Source of the DNA: Flavobacterium cutihirudinis
GTDB taxonomy: Bacteria; Bacteroidota; Bacteroidia; Flavobacteriales; Flavobacteriaceae
NCBI RefSeq assembly: GCF_003385895.1
Contig: NZ_QRDQ01000009.1
Coordinates: 744,001 to 808,000, forward strand
Direction: 5' to 3'
Length of the DNA stretch: 64,000 nucleotides
Shown here: piece after piece, positions 25,885 to 35,417 of the stretch
How positions within the stretch are numbered: position 1 is the first letter of the stretch
How the letters are laid out: each line of letters begins with the position of its first letter
Made by a program: the position numbers and the translations under genes
The notes under the pieces: model-generated
Databases searched by the model: none
What the model was told of the DNA's origin: nothing
What the model saw: only the letters and a program-made list of their open reading frames with translations

Positions 25885-28800
25885 ATGAAACAAAAATTAC
25901 TTTTAATTTTCTTCTTAATTGCATCTCAATTGTTTTCTCAAAACAAAAATCAATCCATTGGTTTTAAAGAAAATAAAGGTCAGATTGTAGATCAAAAAGG
26001 TAAACCAAATACTGCTGTAAAATATCTATTAAATACTAATGGATTGAATGTTCAATTAAAGAAAGACGGATTTTCGTACGATATTTATGAAGTAAAAAAA
26101 ACACCAATAAAAAAGCCCAGAAATCCGAAAGAGTTATATTCTCACGCGCATAATAGTCATAAAGAAGAATTAAGAAAAGAAGAAACTGATTTTAATCTGG
26201 AATATACTTTTCATCGAATTGATATTGATTTCGTAAACTCAAGCTCAAAAGTAGAATTGGTTTCGGAACAAAAATCAACTGATTTCGATAATTATTACAA
26301 TGTTCCAAACAAACCAGAAGGAATTACTGGAGTTTATCAATACAAACAAATTACGTACAAAAATATATATCCAAATATTGATGTTGTTTTTTCAATCCCA
26401 AACGATCCTCAAAAAACAGTCGAATATAATTTTGTAATTCATCCGAAAGGAAAAATTTCAGACATTCAATTAAAATTTAATGGTGCCGAAACAGATTTAG
26501 TTAATAATAAAATTCAAATGAATATTCGTTTCGGAAAAATGGAGGAAACATTACCTGCAAGTTGGATTGAAGATAAAACTGTAAAAAAAGAAGTTTCTGT
26601 CGGATATTATAAAATAAGAAACAATGTTTATGGTTTCACTTCGTCAGACAAAACAGAAGGAAAGACTGTTATTATTGATCCTGTTCCAATAAGGCTTTGG
26701 GGTACTTTTTTCGGAGACGAAACTAATATACACATTTCACTTGGCCCTTCTAGCATCAGTACTGATTCTTTCGGAAATGTTTATGTTACGGGAATCACAA
26801 CGGCAAATAATTCATCTTATGCAACAACAGGTGCACACCAGACCTCAATTCCTTCTTCTGGTTATATTAGCACGAACGGTATAATTGAAAAATTTGATTC
26901 AAATGGAAACCGATTATGGGGCACATATTATGGAGGACTAGATTATAATACAATTACTGGAATAAAAACAGATCATCAAAACAATGTTTTGATAACAGGG
27001 TCAACTCAAGCTCAGACAAATATTAGTACAATTGGCTCTTACAAGCCAACTTTAACAGGGGAGACCGATGCTTTTGTTGCCAAATTTAATGCCTCTGGTG
27101 TGCGAATATGGGGAACATATTTTGGAGGTGAAGGTGGAGAGGTAGCAAATGCATTAGCTCTGGACGATAATGATAATATTTATATAACGGGAAGTACATC
27201 AAGTAAAACCAATATTAGCCTAAATAACAATTTTCAGACGCAATTAAATGAAGCGTCTAATAATATTGATGGTTTTTTAGCCAAATTAAATTCGGGAGGA
27301 AATTTAATTTGGAGTACATATGTTGGCGGTGAAGGCCAGGAAAACATAATAGCTATCGCTGTACGTAACAATACTATTGCAATCGGAGGTAATTCAAATA
27401 GTTTTACAAATATATCTACTCCAGGTGTTTTTCAAGAAGTCCATAATGAAATCACCCATCCTGATGGAATCGTTTACAAATTTTCTACCAGTGGGCAAAG
27501 AAAATGGTCAACCTATTACGGAGGTGAACAGGTTGACGAGATATACAGTATCGAAATTGATGACGAAGACAATATCTATATTGGGGGACAAACAGCCAGT
27601 GAAATTAACATAACAACTCCGGAAAGTTTTGATAGTTCAAATCGTTTTTTGTACAAAGGCTTTTTTGCAAAATTAAACAATAATGGACAAAGAGTATGGG
27701 GAACCTATTTAGGAGAAGCTTACGTATACTCTATTATTTTTAAAAATAATTCATTGTATTTAGGTGCAACCAACTTTGGTTTTTCATATTCTAAATTAAC
27801 CAGTTCCTGTTCCTATAAATCGAACGAAGATTTTGAAGGATATATTGGGAAATTTTCTAAAGAAGCAGATTTTATCTGGGGAAGTTACGTAGGTGGAAGA
27901 AGTACGTTTAAAAGCACAAAAATAGCATTAGACAACAATAATAAGATATTTGTTAGTGGAATATCATCTGAAAATAATGGTATTGCCGATGCAAGTTCTT
28001 ATCAATCTACTGTATTAGGATATTTTGATAATTATTTTTTAATGAAATTTGAAGAACCAGTTATACTTAATATCCCTAAGATTGAGAGCAACTCCCCAAT
28101 CTGTATTGGTAAAACATTAGAACTAAGAGCATCTGGAGGAACAAATTATTTATGGACGGGTCCAAACGGCTTTACATCAACAAATCAAAATCCAACAATT
28201 CCTAACACGACACTAGCCAATAGCGGAGAATACAGTTGTTTAATTACAGGAACTGGCGGTTGCGATGATACTAAAAAAGTAAATGTTGTTATTGGCGATA
28301 TTGAAAAACCTGTTCCTGACTTAGCAACTCTTCCTACCATAACTGGTGATTGCAATACTGTTATTAGTACAATTCCAACAGCAACAGATGTTTGTGCGGG
28401 AGTAATTAGAGGGACAACCACAAATCCTTTATCGTATAGTTTACCAGGAACATATACTATAGTATGGAATTACAATGATGGAAACGGTAATACATCGACA
28501 CAAAATCAAACAGTTACTATTACCAGCCAACCATTAGCAACTGCAAATTCTCCACAAACATTTTGCTTCCAACTAAATGCGACTTTAAGTAATATTCAAA
28601 TTACAGGTCAAAATATAAAATGGTACGATGCATTGACAAACGGTTCTTTCTTACCAAACAGTACGCTACTTGAAAATGGTAAAACTTATTATGCCTCCCA
28701 AACAATAAACGGTTGCGAAAGTGATAGAATTCCTGTAACAATTAATATTCAAAATACATTAGCGCCAAGAGGAAATACAAACCAACCGTTTTGCTCCGGA

Positions 28801-29955
28801 CAAAACGCAACAATTGCTAATATTGAAATTACAGGAAATTCCATAAAATGGTATGATGCGATGACAAATGGCAATTTATTACCAGAAACAACAAGTCTGC
28901 AGGACGGCAAAACCTATTACGCCTCTCAAACTGAAAACACTTGTGAAAGTCCAAGATTTGGAATTACGGTTTCAATCGTTAACACACCTTCTGTACCTGC
29001 TTTAATCGGAAGTGCTGAATATTGCAAAAGTGAAAATGCAAAATTGGGTAATATCCAAATGACTGGACAAAACATAAAATGGTTTGACACCAGTTTTTCG
29101 GCTTCGGTTTTACCAAACACAACTTTGCTAGAAAACAACAGAACGTATTATGCTTCACAAACTATTGGTTGCGAAAGCGACAGAATTCCGGTTTTAGTAA
29201 AAGTTTACGATACTGCTTTACCAACTGGATTAAGCAGTAGACAATTTTGTATCGACGAAATCGCAACAATTGAAAACTTAAATATAACCGGAACAAACCT
29301 TAAATGGTACGATGCTGCGACAAACGGAAATATTTTATCTGAAACAACCTTATTACAAAATGATACTTATTATGTAACACAAACATCAGACAATTGCGAA
29401 AGCGGACGTTTTGCCATAACAGTTAAAATCCAAGATACTCCAATTCCAACTGCAGATTCTCCACAGAAATTCTGTATTCAGAAAAATGCAAAAATTAGTG
29501 ATATTGAAATTTTAGGGCAGAGTATAAAGTGGTACGACTCTTCGTCATCTGTTAACAGTTTATCGGAGTCGACTTCTCTTGAGAATGGAACTACATATTA
29601 CGCTTCGCAAAGCATAAGCGGCTGCGAAAGCGATAGAATTCCGGTAACAATAAACATATTAGGAGCAACAACCGGAGATTGTATCAATTTTGTAGATGAA
29701 CTTCCGTTTCCGAAATTCTTCACGCCAAATAATGACAGTCATAATGATTATTGGACAATCGATTCGGCTTATCTCGCTCCAAATACCGGAATCAAAATTT
29801 TTGACCGATACGGAAAACTCATCAAAGAATTACCTCCAAATGCATCTTGGGACGGAACTTATATAGGAAATCAGGAACCAGCTTCCGATTATTGGTTTAT
29901 TGTTACAAGACTAAATGGTCAGGAATTTAGAGGACATTTTACTTTAAAAAGATAA
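25885..29955 (+). CDS. Large secreted SBBP-repeat/Ig-like protein with T9SS type B sorting domain
   Basis: 1356 residues. There is a signal peptide (to about 19), then a DUF7948-like N-domain (20-270: GFKENKGQIVDQ). SBBP beta-propeller repeats follow (about 270-725), each with a W-G-T-Y-Y/F-GG motif and a 'D..NIYITG' strand. Next come a PKD/Ig-like domain near 735-790, an HYR-like domain near 795-880 and five tandem Ig-like modules of about 76 residues. The final 85 residues (PKFFTPNNDSHNDYW to GHFTLKR) are a CHU_C/gliding-motility-associated type B sorting signal for type IX secretion. It is probably a cell-surface or released adhesin-like protein. Function is unproven. Confidence 0.93.
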   Translation: MKQKLLLIFFLIASQLFSQNKNQSIGFKENKGQIVDQKGKPNTAVKYLLNTNGLNVQLKKDGFSYDIYEVKKTPIKKPRNPKELYSHAHNSHKEELRKEETDFNLEYTFHRIDIDFVNSSSKVELVSEQKSTDFDNYYNVPNKPEGITGVYQYKQITYKNIYPNIDVVFSIPNDPQKTVEYNFVIHPKGKISDIQLKFNGAETDLVNNKIQMNIRFGKMEETLPASWIEDKTVKKEVSVGYYKIRNNVYGFTSSDKTEGKTVIIDPVPIRLWGTFFGDETNIHISLGPSSISTDSFGNVYVTGITTANNSSYATTGAHQTSIPSSGYISTNGIIEKFDSNGNRLWGTYYGGLDYNTITGIKTDHQNNVLITGSTQAQTNISTIGSYKPTLTGETDAFVAKFNASGVRIWGTYFGGEGGEVANALALDDNDNIYITGSTSSKTNISLNNNFQTQLNEASNNIDGFLAKLNSGGNLIWSTYVGGEGQENIIAIAVRNNTIAIGGNSNSFTNISTPGVFQEVHNEITHPDGIVYKFSTSGQRKWSTYYGGEQVDEIYSIEIDDEDNIYIGGQTASEINITTPESFDSSNRFLYKGFFAKLNNNGQRVWGTYLGEAYVYSIIFKNNSLYLGATNFGFSYSKLTSSCSYKSNEDFEGYIGKFSKEADFIWGSYVGGRSTFKSTKIALDNNNKIFVSGISSENNGIADASSYQSTVLGYFDNYFLMKFEEPVILNIPKIESNSPICIGKTLELRASGGTNYLWTGPNGFTSTNQNPTIPNTTLANSGEYSCLITGTGGCDDTKKVNVVIGDIEKPVPDLATLPTITGDCNTVISTIPTATDVCAGVIRGTTTNPLSYSLPGTYTIVWNYNDGNGNTSTQNQTVTITSQPLATANSPQTFCFQLNATLSNIQITGQNIKWYDALTNGSFLPNSTLLENGKTYYASQTINGCESDRIPVTINIQNTLAPRGNTNQPFCSGQNATIANIEITGNSIKWYDAMTNGNLLPETTSLQDGKTYYASQTENTCESPRFGITVSIVNTPSVPALIGSAEYCKSENAKLGNIQMTGQNIKWFDTSFSASVLPNTTLLENNRTYYASQTIGCESDRIPVLVKVYDTALPTGLSSRQFCIDEIATIENLNITGTNLKWYDAATNGNILSETTLLQNDTYYVTQTSDNCESGRFAITVKIQDTPIPTADSPQKFCIQKNAKISDIEILGQSIKWYDSSSSVNSLSESTSLENGTTYYASQSISGCESDRIPVTINILGATTGDCINFVDELPFPKFFTPNNDSHNDYWTIDSAYLAPNTGIKIFDRYGKLIKELPPNASWDGTYIGNQEPASDYWFIVTRLNGQEFRGHFTLKR
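28558..29665 (+). repeat. Five tandem Ig-like modules within the T9SS cargo gene
   Basis: Modules begin at FC/YC-containing strands near 28561, 28790, 29020, 29245 and 29470, giving a period of about 225-230 bp. Each holds an N-I-x-I-x-G-x-x-I/L-K-W-Y/F-D core, a 'TYYASQT' strand and a CES-R ending. The modules alternate subtly: 1, 3 and 5 share CESDRIPV, while 2 and 4 share CES.RF.I. Confidence 0.85.
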
Positions 29956-29984
29956 TTATAAGTTTATAGTAAATTTCATAAAAA

Positions 29985-30019
29985 AAGGTTCGCAAAGATT
30001 TTTTCTCTGCGAACCTTAT
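29985..30019. terminator. Bidirectional terminator between convergent genes
   Basis: Stem AAGGTTCGCA(A)AGA / TCTGCGAACCTT with a T-rich loop, preceded by an A-run. It lies between the T9SS cargo gene and the MFS gene that converge here. Confidence 0.82.
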
Positions 30020-30039
30020 GTTTTATGGTGAAAATATGT

Positions 30040-31317
30040 TTAGAATTTATGTTCTTCTTTGCTAATAACAAAAAATGAAAATAGAGAAATAAGTGCTGCC
30101 GCTGTTAAATACAAACCTACATAACTAACGCTGTAAGTAGAAGCTAACCAAATTGCAATCATTGGGGCGAAAGCTGCTCCTAGAATCCCAGCCATATTAA
30201 AGGTTAATGACGCACCAGAATAACGAACATTTGTTGGAAATAACTCTGATAAAAATGTTCCTAAAGGACCATAAGTAAATCCCATTAAAGCCATTCCGAT
30301 ACAGGCAAAAGTTGTAACCAAAGCAATATTTCCTGTACTTAAAAAATAAGAAAAGAAAAATCCGAAAATAGCTATTGCGGCCGTAGCTAAAATAAGCATT
30401 TTACGGCGACCAATTTTATCTGCTACAACAGCTGAAACTGGAATAAAAAGTGCAAAAAATAGTACTGAAAACAATTGTATTAACAATCCGTCTCTTTTTA
30501 CAATTCCTAAGTCAGAAGTTGCCCAGCTCAACGTAAATACAGTCATCAAATAAAAAACAAGAAAAGTTGTAATTGCAGCAAAAGTCCCGAAAATTAACTG
30601 GTTTTTATAGGATTTAACCAAAGTAATAAAAGGAACTTTTACTTCTTCTTGCTCTTTCTTAGAATTTTCAAACGAAGGTGTTTCTGTAATTTTTGTTCGG
30701 ATATAAAAACCTACTACAACCAACAATGAACTGGCGATAAAAGGAATTCTCCATCCGTAATTCATAAAATCTTCATTACTCATAGAATCCGTCAACAATA
30801 AAAAAGTACCGCCCGAAAGCAATAATCCTATTGGTGCTCCTAATTGCGGAAACATTCCGTACCAGGCACGTTTGTTTGGTGGTGCATTTTCAATTGCCAG
30901 CAAAACAGCACCTCCCCACTCGCCTCCTAATCCAACACCTTGCCCGAATCGGCAAAGCATTAATAATAAAGGAGCCGCAACACCAATACTGGCATAACTT
31001 GGCAAAAATCCTATTGCGACTGTCGAAATTCCCATTGTAAGTAAGGCTGCAACCAAAGTAAATTTACGTCCAATTTTATCTCCATAATGTCCAAAAAAAG
31101 CAGAACCTAATGGGCGTGACAAAAAGGCAATCGAAAAAGTAGCTAGAGATTCCAGCGTTGCCATAGTAGAGTCGGCACTTGGAAAAAATAATTGTGGAAA
31201 AACCAATACTGCTGCATTGGCATAAATATAAAAATCAAAAAATTCAATTGTGGTACCAATAAGGCTTCCAAAAAGAACGTGCTTTAAAGAGTTCTTTTGA
31301 TCGGGGTTAGTTTTCAT
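30040..31317 (-). CDS. MFS transporter, metabolite:H+ symporter (MHS/ProP-like) family
   Basis: A 425-residue, 12-TM protein. The N-terminal sequence GSLIGTTIEFFDFYIYANAAVLVFP and the loop FFGHYGDKIGRKFTLV match the metabolite:H+ symporter family (ProP, KgtP, ShiA). RFGQGVGLGGEWGGAVLL in TM4 is also typical. Substrates in the family include proline, betaine, alpha-ketoglutarate, shikimate and citrate, and cannot be chosen here. It is a single gene divergent from bshC. Confidence 0.91.
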   Translation of the reverse strand: MKTNPDQKNSLKHVLFGSLIGTTIEFFDFYIYANAAVLVFPQLFFPSADSTMATLESLATFSIAFLSRPLGSAFFGHYGDKIGRKFTLVAALLTMGISTVAIGFLPSYASIGVAAPLLLMLCRFGQGVGLGGEWGGAVLLAIENAPPNKRAWYGMFPQLGAPIGLLLSGGTFLLLTDSMSNEDFMNYGWRIPFIASSLLVVVGFYIRTKITETPSFENSKKEQEEVKVPFITLVKSYKNQLIFGTFAAITTFLVFYLMTVFTLSWATSDLGIVKRDGLLIQLFSVLFFALFIPVSAVVADKIGRRKMLILATAAIAIFGFFFSYFLSTGNIALVTTFACIGMALMGFTYGPLGTFLSELFPTNVRYSGASLTFNMAGILGAAFAPMIAIWLASTYSVSYVGLYLTAAALISLFSFFVISKEEHKF

Positions 31318-31591
31318 GTAAAATAGATATAACTTTTTTTTGATTACAAAAATATAGTTTCATTATCAATAATTCATATTTAACCAAAATAGTTTTAGAA
31401 CAATAATTACTTTTTAACAAATTTGATGTGTTTTACATTTTACAAAAACATAGTTTTATCAGAAATTAAAAACCTGATTTTATGAACTTTAATAAACGTT
31501 AACAAAAAATCAAATCATAAGCAATCGTTAAAAACATTTTTAACTCTATATTTTCATTAAATTTACAGCTATCAAAAATAAATCTAAAATT

Positions 31592-33181
31592 ATGCCTACC
31601 GACTGTATCAGTTATCAAAACTCCGGATATTTCACTGCCTTGATACAAGATTATTTAGATCAAAAACCTGCACTACAATCTTTATATAACCATTTTCCAA
31701 CATTGGAAAATTTCGAAAAACAAATTCAGGAAAAACAATCCAATTTTGATAATAGCAACCGAATTCCTTTGGTTGACACTTTAAAAAAGCAATATCAAAA
31801 TATTGAAATTTCAGATTCAACCAAGCAAAATATCGAGCTTTTAGCTTTAGAAAACACCTTTACAGTTACTACCGGACATCAATTAAATTTGTTTAGCGGA
31901 CCGCTGTATTTTTTATATAAAATCATTTCGACCATTAATTTAACCAAAGAATTAAAATCAAAATATCCGTCAAACAATTTTGTTCCAATTTATTGGATGG
32001 CAACGGAAGATCATGATTTTGAAGAAATTAATTATTTTAATTTTAAAGGAAAAAAATTCAGATGGAACAAAGAAAGTACAGGTCCCGTTGGCCGACTTTC
32101 AACTGAAGGTTTAACTGAGTTTTTCGAAATTTATTCTTTGGAATTAGGTTCAAACACAAATGCAAATACCTTAAAAAAACTATTTAACGAGGCTTATTTA
32201 AAACATGAAAAATTAGCTGATGCAACACGTTTTTTGGCCAACAGCTTATTTGCCAATTACGGTTTAGTTATTTTGGATGCTGACGATGCCGATTTAAAAC
32301 GTGCTTTTGTTCCTTTTATAAAAGAAGAATTAGAAAATCAGGTTTCCTATAAAGAAGTTCAAAAAACAATTGAAACGTTAAAAGAATATACCATTCAGGT
32401 AAATCCGCGTGAGATCAATTTATTTTATATTGAAGATGATTTGCGCGAAAGAATTATTTTTGAGAATGATAAATACTTCGTTAACAATACCAAAATTTCG
32501 TTTTCTAAAGAAGAAATCTTTAAATTATTAGAAAGCAATCCGGAGAAATTTAGTCCAAATGTAATTATGCGTCCGCTTTATCAGGAAATAATCCTTCCTA
32601 ATTTATGCTACATTGGCGGAGGCGGAGAAATAGCATATTGGCTTGAATTAAAATCTTCTTTCGAAGCTGTAAATATAACTTTCCCAATGCTTTTAGTTCG
32701 TAATTCTGTCCTTCTTTCGACAGAAAAACAAGCCAAAAAAGCTGATAATTTAGGTTTAACCTGGAAAGATTTATTCACTAAACAAGAAAATTTAGTAAAT
32801 GAGATTACGCACAAAATTTCTCCTTTCCCAATTGATTTAACGCCACAAAAAGAAGTACTGAAAAAACAATTTGAATATCTTTACAATCTGGCCAATCAAA
32901 CTGACAAATCATTTTCGGGAGCTGTAAAAGCACAGGAAGTAAAACAGACGAAAGGTTTAGAGAATTTAGAAAAGCGTTTATTAAAAGCGCAAAAGAGAAA
33001 ACTAAGCGATCAATTGCAACGCGTAGTTGATTTACAATGCGAACTGTTCCCTAACAACAGCTTACAGGAACGTCAAAATAATTTTTCAGAATTTTATCTG
33101 GAAAAAGGAGAGCAATTAATTCCGCTTTTAATGCAAAAATTAAAACCATTAGAAATGAATTTTAACATTATAACAATTTAA
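31592..33181 (+). CDS. bshC: BshC, putative cysteine-adding enzyme of bacillithiol synthesis
   Basis: 529 residues, the normal length for BshC. Recognised by the start CISYQNSGYFTALIQDYLD, the central TTGHQLNLFSGPLYFLYKI, PIYWMATEDHDFEEINYF and CYIGGGGEIAYWLELK. Its C-terminal coiled coil is Leu/Lys/Gln-rich (residues about 440-500). In Firmicutes, BshC joins cysteine to glucosaminyl-malate, the last step of bacillithiol synthesis. No bshA or bshB lies in the window, which is usual for Bacteroidota. Product in this organism is inferred by family. Confidence 0.93.
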   Translation: MPTDCISYQNSGYFTALIQDYLDQKPALQSLYNHFPTLENFEKQIQEKQSNFDNSNRIPLVDTLKKQYQNIEISDSTKQNIELLALENTFTVTTGHQLNLFSGPLYFLYKIISTINLTKELKSKYPSNNFVPIYWMATEDHDFEEINYFNFKGKKFRWNKESTGPVGRLSTEGLTEFFEIYSLELGSNTNANTLKKLFNEAYLKHEKLADATRFLANSLFANYGLVILDADDADLKRAFVPFIKEELENQVSYKEVQKTIETLKEYTIQVNPREINLFYIEDDLRERIIFENDKYFVNNTKISFSKEEIFKLLESNPEKFSPNVIMRPLYQEIILPNLCYIGGGGEIAYWLELKSSFEAVNITFPMLLVRNSVLLSTEKQAKKADNLGLTWKDLFTKQENLVNEITHKISPFPIDLTPQKEVLKKQFEYLYNLANQTDKSFSGAVKAQEVKQTKGLENLEKRLLKAQKRKLSDQLQRVVDLQCELFPNNSLQERQNNFSEFYLEKGEQLIPLLMQKLKPLEMNFNIITI

Positions 33182-33187
33182 AAGTTT

Positions 33188-33267
33188 GCTACAAATTACA
33201 CGAATTTTCACGAATTCTTTTTTATTACGAAGAATATAAATTAGTGGAAATTCGTGTAATTCGTGGC
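33188..33267. repeat. Degenerate copy of the 17.7-kb inverted repeat
   Basis: Arms at 33188-33214 and 33241-33267 share the core AATTACACGAATTTYCAC with the 17674-17758 element, with about four mismatches between arms. It is located between bshC and the DUF5009 gene. The remainder of 33182-33387 shows nothing else. Confidence 0.78.
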
Positions 33268-33387
33268 AAAAAAAAATAAAATAGTAATTCTTGAGAACCA
33301 AATAACCACCAATCTTCTCAAAATTATTATTCTTTAAACCAAATAGCGATTTTTAAAAATATTAACTAACCAATTTACCCTAAACCA

Positions 33388-34659
33388 ATGGTAAAAGAAC
33401 GCTTAATTTCGCTAGATGTCTTTCGCGGACTCACTATTTTATTAATGACAATTGTAAATAATCCCGGAGACTGGGGACATGTTTATCCGCCATTATTACA
33501 CGCCGAATGGAATGGCTGTACGCCAACCGATTTAGTTTTTCCTTTTTTTGTATTTATTATGGGAGTTGCAATTCCGCTTGCAATGCCGGACAAATTTTAC
33601 GACGATACCACTTTCAACAAAATCCTGATTCGTTCCTTAAGAATGTTCTGTCTTGGAATTTTCTTTAACTTTTTCGGAAAAATTCAACTATTTGGCCTTG
33701 ATGGAATTCCACTTTTAATAGGCCGTTTAGCCATAACTATTGCTGTTGGTTATGCTTTAATGGGAAGTTTCAGTTCGAAAGTCAAAAACATTCTAGCATT
33801 TTCAATACTATTCATCTATCTGTTTTTAGCCTATAGCGGAATCGAAGCGTATCAAGATGTCAGGCTTCCAGGCGTTTTGCAGCGAATCGCAATTGTTTAT
33901 TTTGTGGTTTCTCTTTTATATTTAAAAACTACTCAGAAAACACAAATCATAACCGGACTTGTTCTCTTGTTTGGATATTGGGCAGCTATGACGCTGATTC
34001 CCGTTCCCGGATTTGGAGAAGCCAATCTTGATAAAGGAACAAATCTTGCTGCTTGGATCGACAGTATTTTACTAAAAGGACATATGTATCAAGGTACAGT
34101 TACCTGGGATCCGGAAGGAATTTTAAGCACAATTCCGTCAATCGTAAACGGAATCATAGGTCTATTTATTGGAAAAATTCTTTTACTAAATATCAGTAAA
34201 ATTCAAAAAGCCCAAAAAATGGGAATGTTGGGAACTTCGCTATTATTTTTCGGTTTACTTTGGGATGTTGTTTTCCCAATAAACAAATCATTATGGACGA
34301 GCAGTTACGTTTTATACACAACCGGATTAGCCACAGTATTTTTGACAACCTTATACTTAGTAATCGATATTGCAGATTATAAAAAAGGTTTCAAACCGTT
34401 TTTAATTTGGGGAGTGAACCCAATGATTGTTTTCTTTAGCTCGCAAATTATTCCGCAAGCGCTAGTAATGATTCAATTTAAAAATCCACATAATCCCGAA
34501 ACGCAAATCAATCTTTTAGATTTCTTGTATCGTTTCTGGATTGCACCTTTTTTCAGCAATCCTATGACTGCTTCCTTGGCAGGCGCATTAGTATATGTTT
34601 GTATCTGGACCTTTATTTTGTGGATTTTCTACAGAAATAAATTAATATTTAAAGTTTAA
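33388..34659 (+). CDS. DUF5009/heparan-alpha-glucosaminide N-acetyltransferase-like membrane protein
   Basis: 423 residues with about 10 TM segments. It opens with the family hallmark RLISLDVFRGLTILLMTIVNNPGDW and has LLHAEWNGCTPTDLVFPFFVFIMGV. The latter contains the conserved His of the HGSNAT/NagX family. The family acetylates amino sugars across membranes (HGSNAT) or is linked to chitin catabolism (NagX), but the activity here is untested. A second paralogue lies at 48796-49986. It is a single gene followed by an inverted repeat. Confidence 0.87.
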   Translation: MVKERLISLDVFRGLTILLMTIVNNPGDWGHVYPPLLHAEWNGCTPTDLVFPFFVFIMGVAIPLAMPDKFYDDTTFNKILIRSLRMFCLGIFFNFFGKIQLFGLDGIPLLIGRLAITIAVGYALMGSFSSKVKNILAFSILFIYLFLAYSGIEAYQDVRLPGVLQRIAIVYFVVSLLYLKTTQKTQIITGLVLLFGYWAAMTLIPVPGFGEANLDKGTNLAAWIDSILLKGHMYQGTVTWDPEGILSTIPSIVNGIIGLFIGKILLLNISKIQKAQKMGMLGTSLLFFGLLWDVVFPINKSLWTSSYVLYTTGLATVFLTTLYLVIDIADYKKGFKPFLIWGVNPMIVFFSSQIIPQALVMIQFKNPHNPETQINLLDFLYRFWIAPFFSNPMTASLAGALVYVCIWTFILWIFYRNKLIFKV

Positions 34660-34665
34660 ATTTTC

Positions 34666-34763
34666 ACCATATAAGTAATTTAAGTTCATTTTAGAAGCAT
34701 GGCGTAATTGCAATGGATATTCCGCATGTCGTTTATTAAATGAACTTATATCACTTATATGGT
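34666..34763. repeat. Inverted repeat upstream of ndk
   Basis: Arms of 26 bp at 34666-34691 and 34738-34763 pair with two mismatches (ACCATATAAGT and ACTTATATGGT ends). The 46-bp interior is mildly GC-richer and contains GCATGGCG. It follows the DUF5009 stop by 6 bp, so it could form its terminator. Confidence 0.82.
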
Positions 34764-34846
34764 TAAAAAAAAGCCTTTCTTAGTCAAAACATCATTCTAC
34801 TATGTTTAAATTATGAATTTATTAAAATCAATTCATAAAAAAAGTC

Positions 34847-34854
34847 TACTTTTG
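34847..34854 (+). promoter_or_regulatory. -7 promoter box of ndk
   Basis: TACTTTTG matches TAnnTTTG exactly, 25 bp before the ndk ATG, giving a leader of roughly 20 nt. No obvious -33 TTTG at the usual distance. Confidence 0.65.
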
Positions 34855-34879
34855 CACAAAATTTAAAAAGCACAATAAA

Positions 34880-35299
34880 ATGGCAACAAATAGAACTTTT
34901 ACAATGATTAAACCAGATGCTGTTGCAAACGGACACATCGGGAATATCTTAGCAATGATTACTAATGGAGGTTTCAAAATCGTTTCATTAAAATTAACTC
35001 AATTAACTGTAGCTGATGCTCAGGCATTTTATGCAGTTCACGCAGAAAGACCTTTCTACGGAGAATTAGTTGAATTCATGTCTCGCGGACCAATTGTTGC
35101 TGCTATTTTAGAAAAAGACAACGCAGTAGAAGATTTCAGAACTTTAATTGGAGCTACAAACCCAGCTGAAGCTGCTGAAGGAACTATTCGTAAAGCATAC
35201 GCTACTTCTATTGGAGAAAATGCAGTTCACGGATCTGACAGCGACGAGAACGCTGCTATCGAAAGTGCATTCCACTTTGCAGGAAGAGAGCAGTTTTAA
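34880..35299 (+). CDS. ndk: Nucleoside diphosphate kinase
   Basis: 139 residues, standard Ndk length. It begins [13 protein letters not shown]. The phospho-histidine His117 is in NAVHGSDS, with catalytic-site residues in [18 protein letters not shown]. Transfers the gamma-phosphate from ATP to NDPs in the cytoplasm. It has its own promoter box and a strong bidirectional terminator downstream, so it is monocistronic. Confidence 0.98.
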   Translation: MATNRTFTMIKPDAVANGHIGNILAMITNGGFKIVSLKLTQLTVADAQAFYAVHAERPFYGELVEFMSRGPIVAAILEKDNAVEDFRTLIGATNPAEAAEGTIRKAYATSIGENAVHGSDSDENAAIESAFHFAGREQF

Positions 35300-35368
35300 T
35301 TTATGATTTTAGAGTTCAGCCCTGATAGCTATCGGGATAGATTACTGAACTATTCGTATAAAAACAAA

Positions 35369-35396
35369 AAAATCCATTTCACTTGAAATGGATTTT
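35369..35396. terminator. Bidirectional terminator between ndk and the 35418 gene
   Basis: Stem AAATCCATTTC / GAAATGGATTT with loop ACTT, flanked by an A-run on the left and TTTTTTATTTTT on the right. It works for ndk on the plus strand and for the convergent gene on the minus strand. A partial palindrome CCTGATAGCTATCGGG (35321-35336) precedes it, sharing its core with the 14.1-kb repeat. Confidence 0.9.
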
Positions 35397-35417
35397 TTAT
35401 TTTTATGCGAAAATGAA

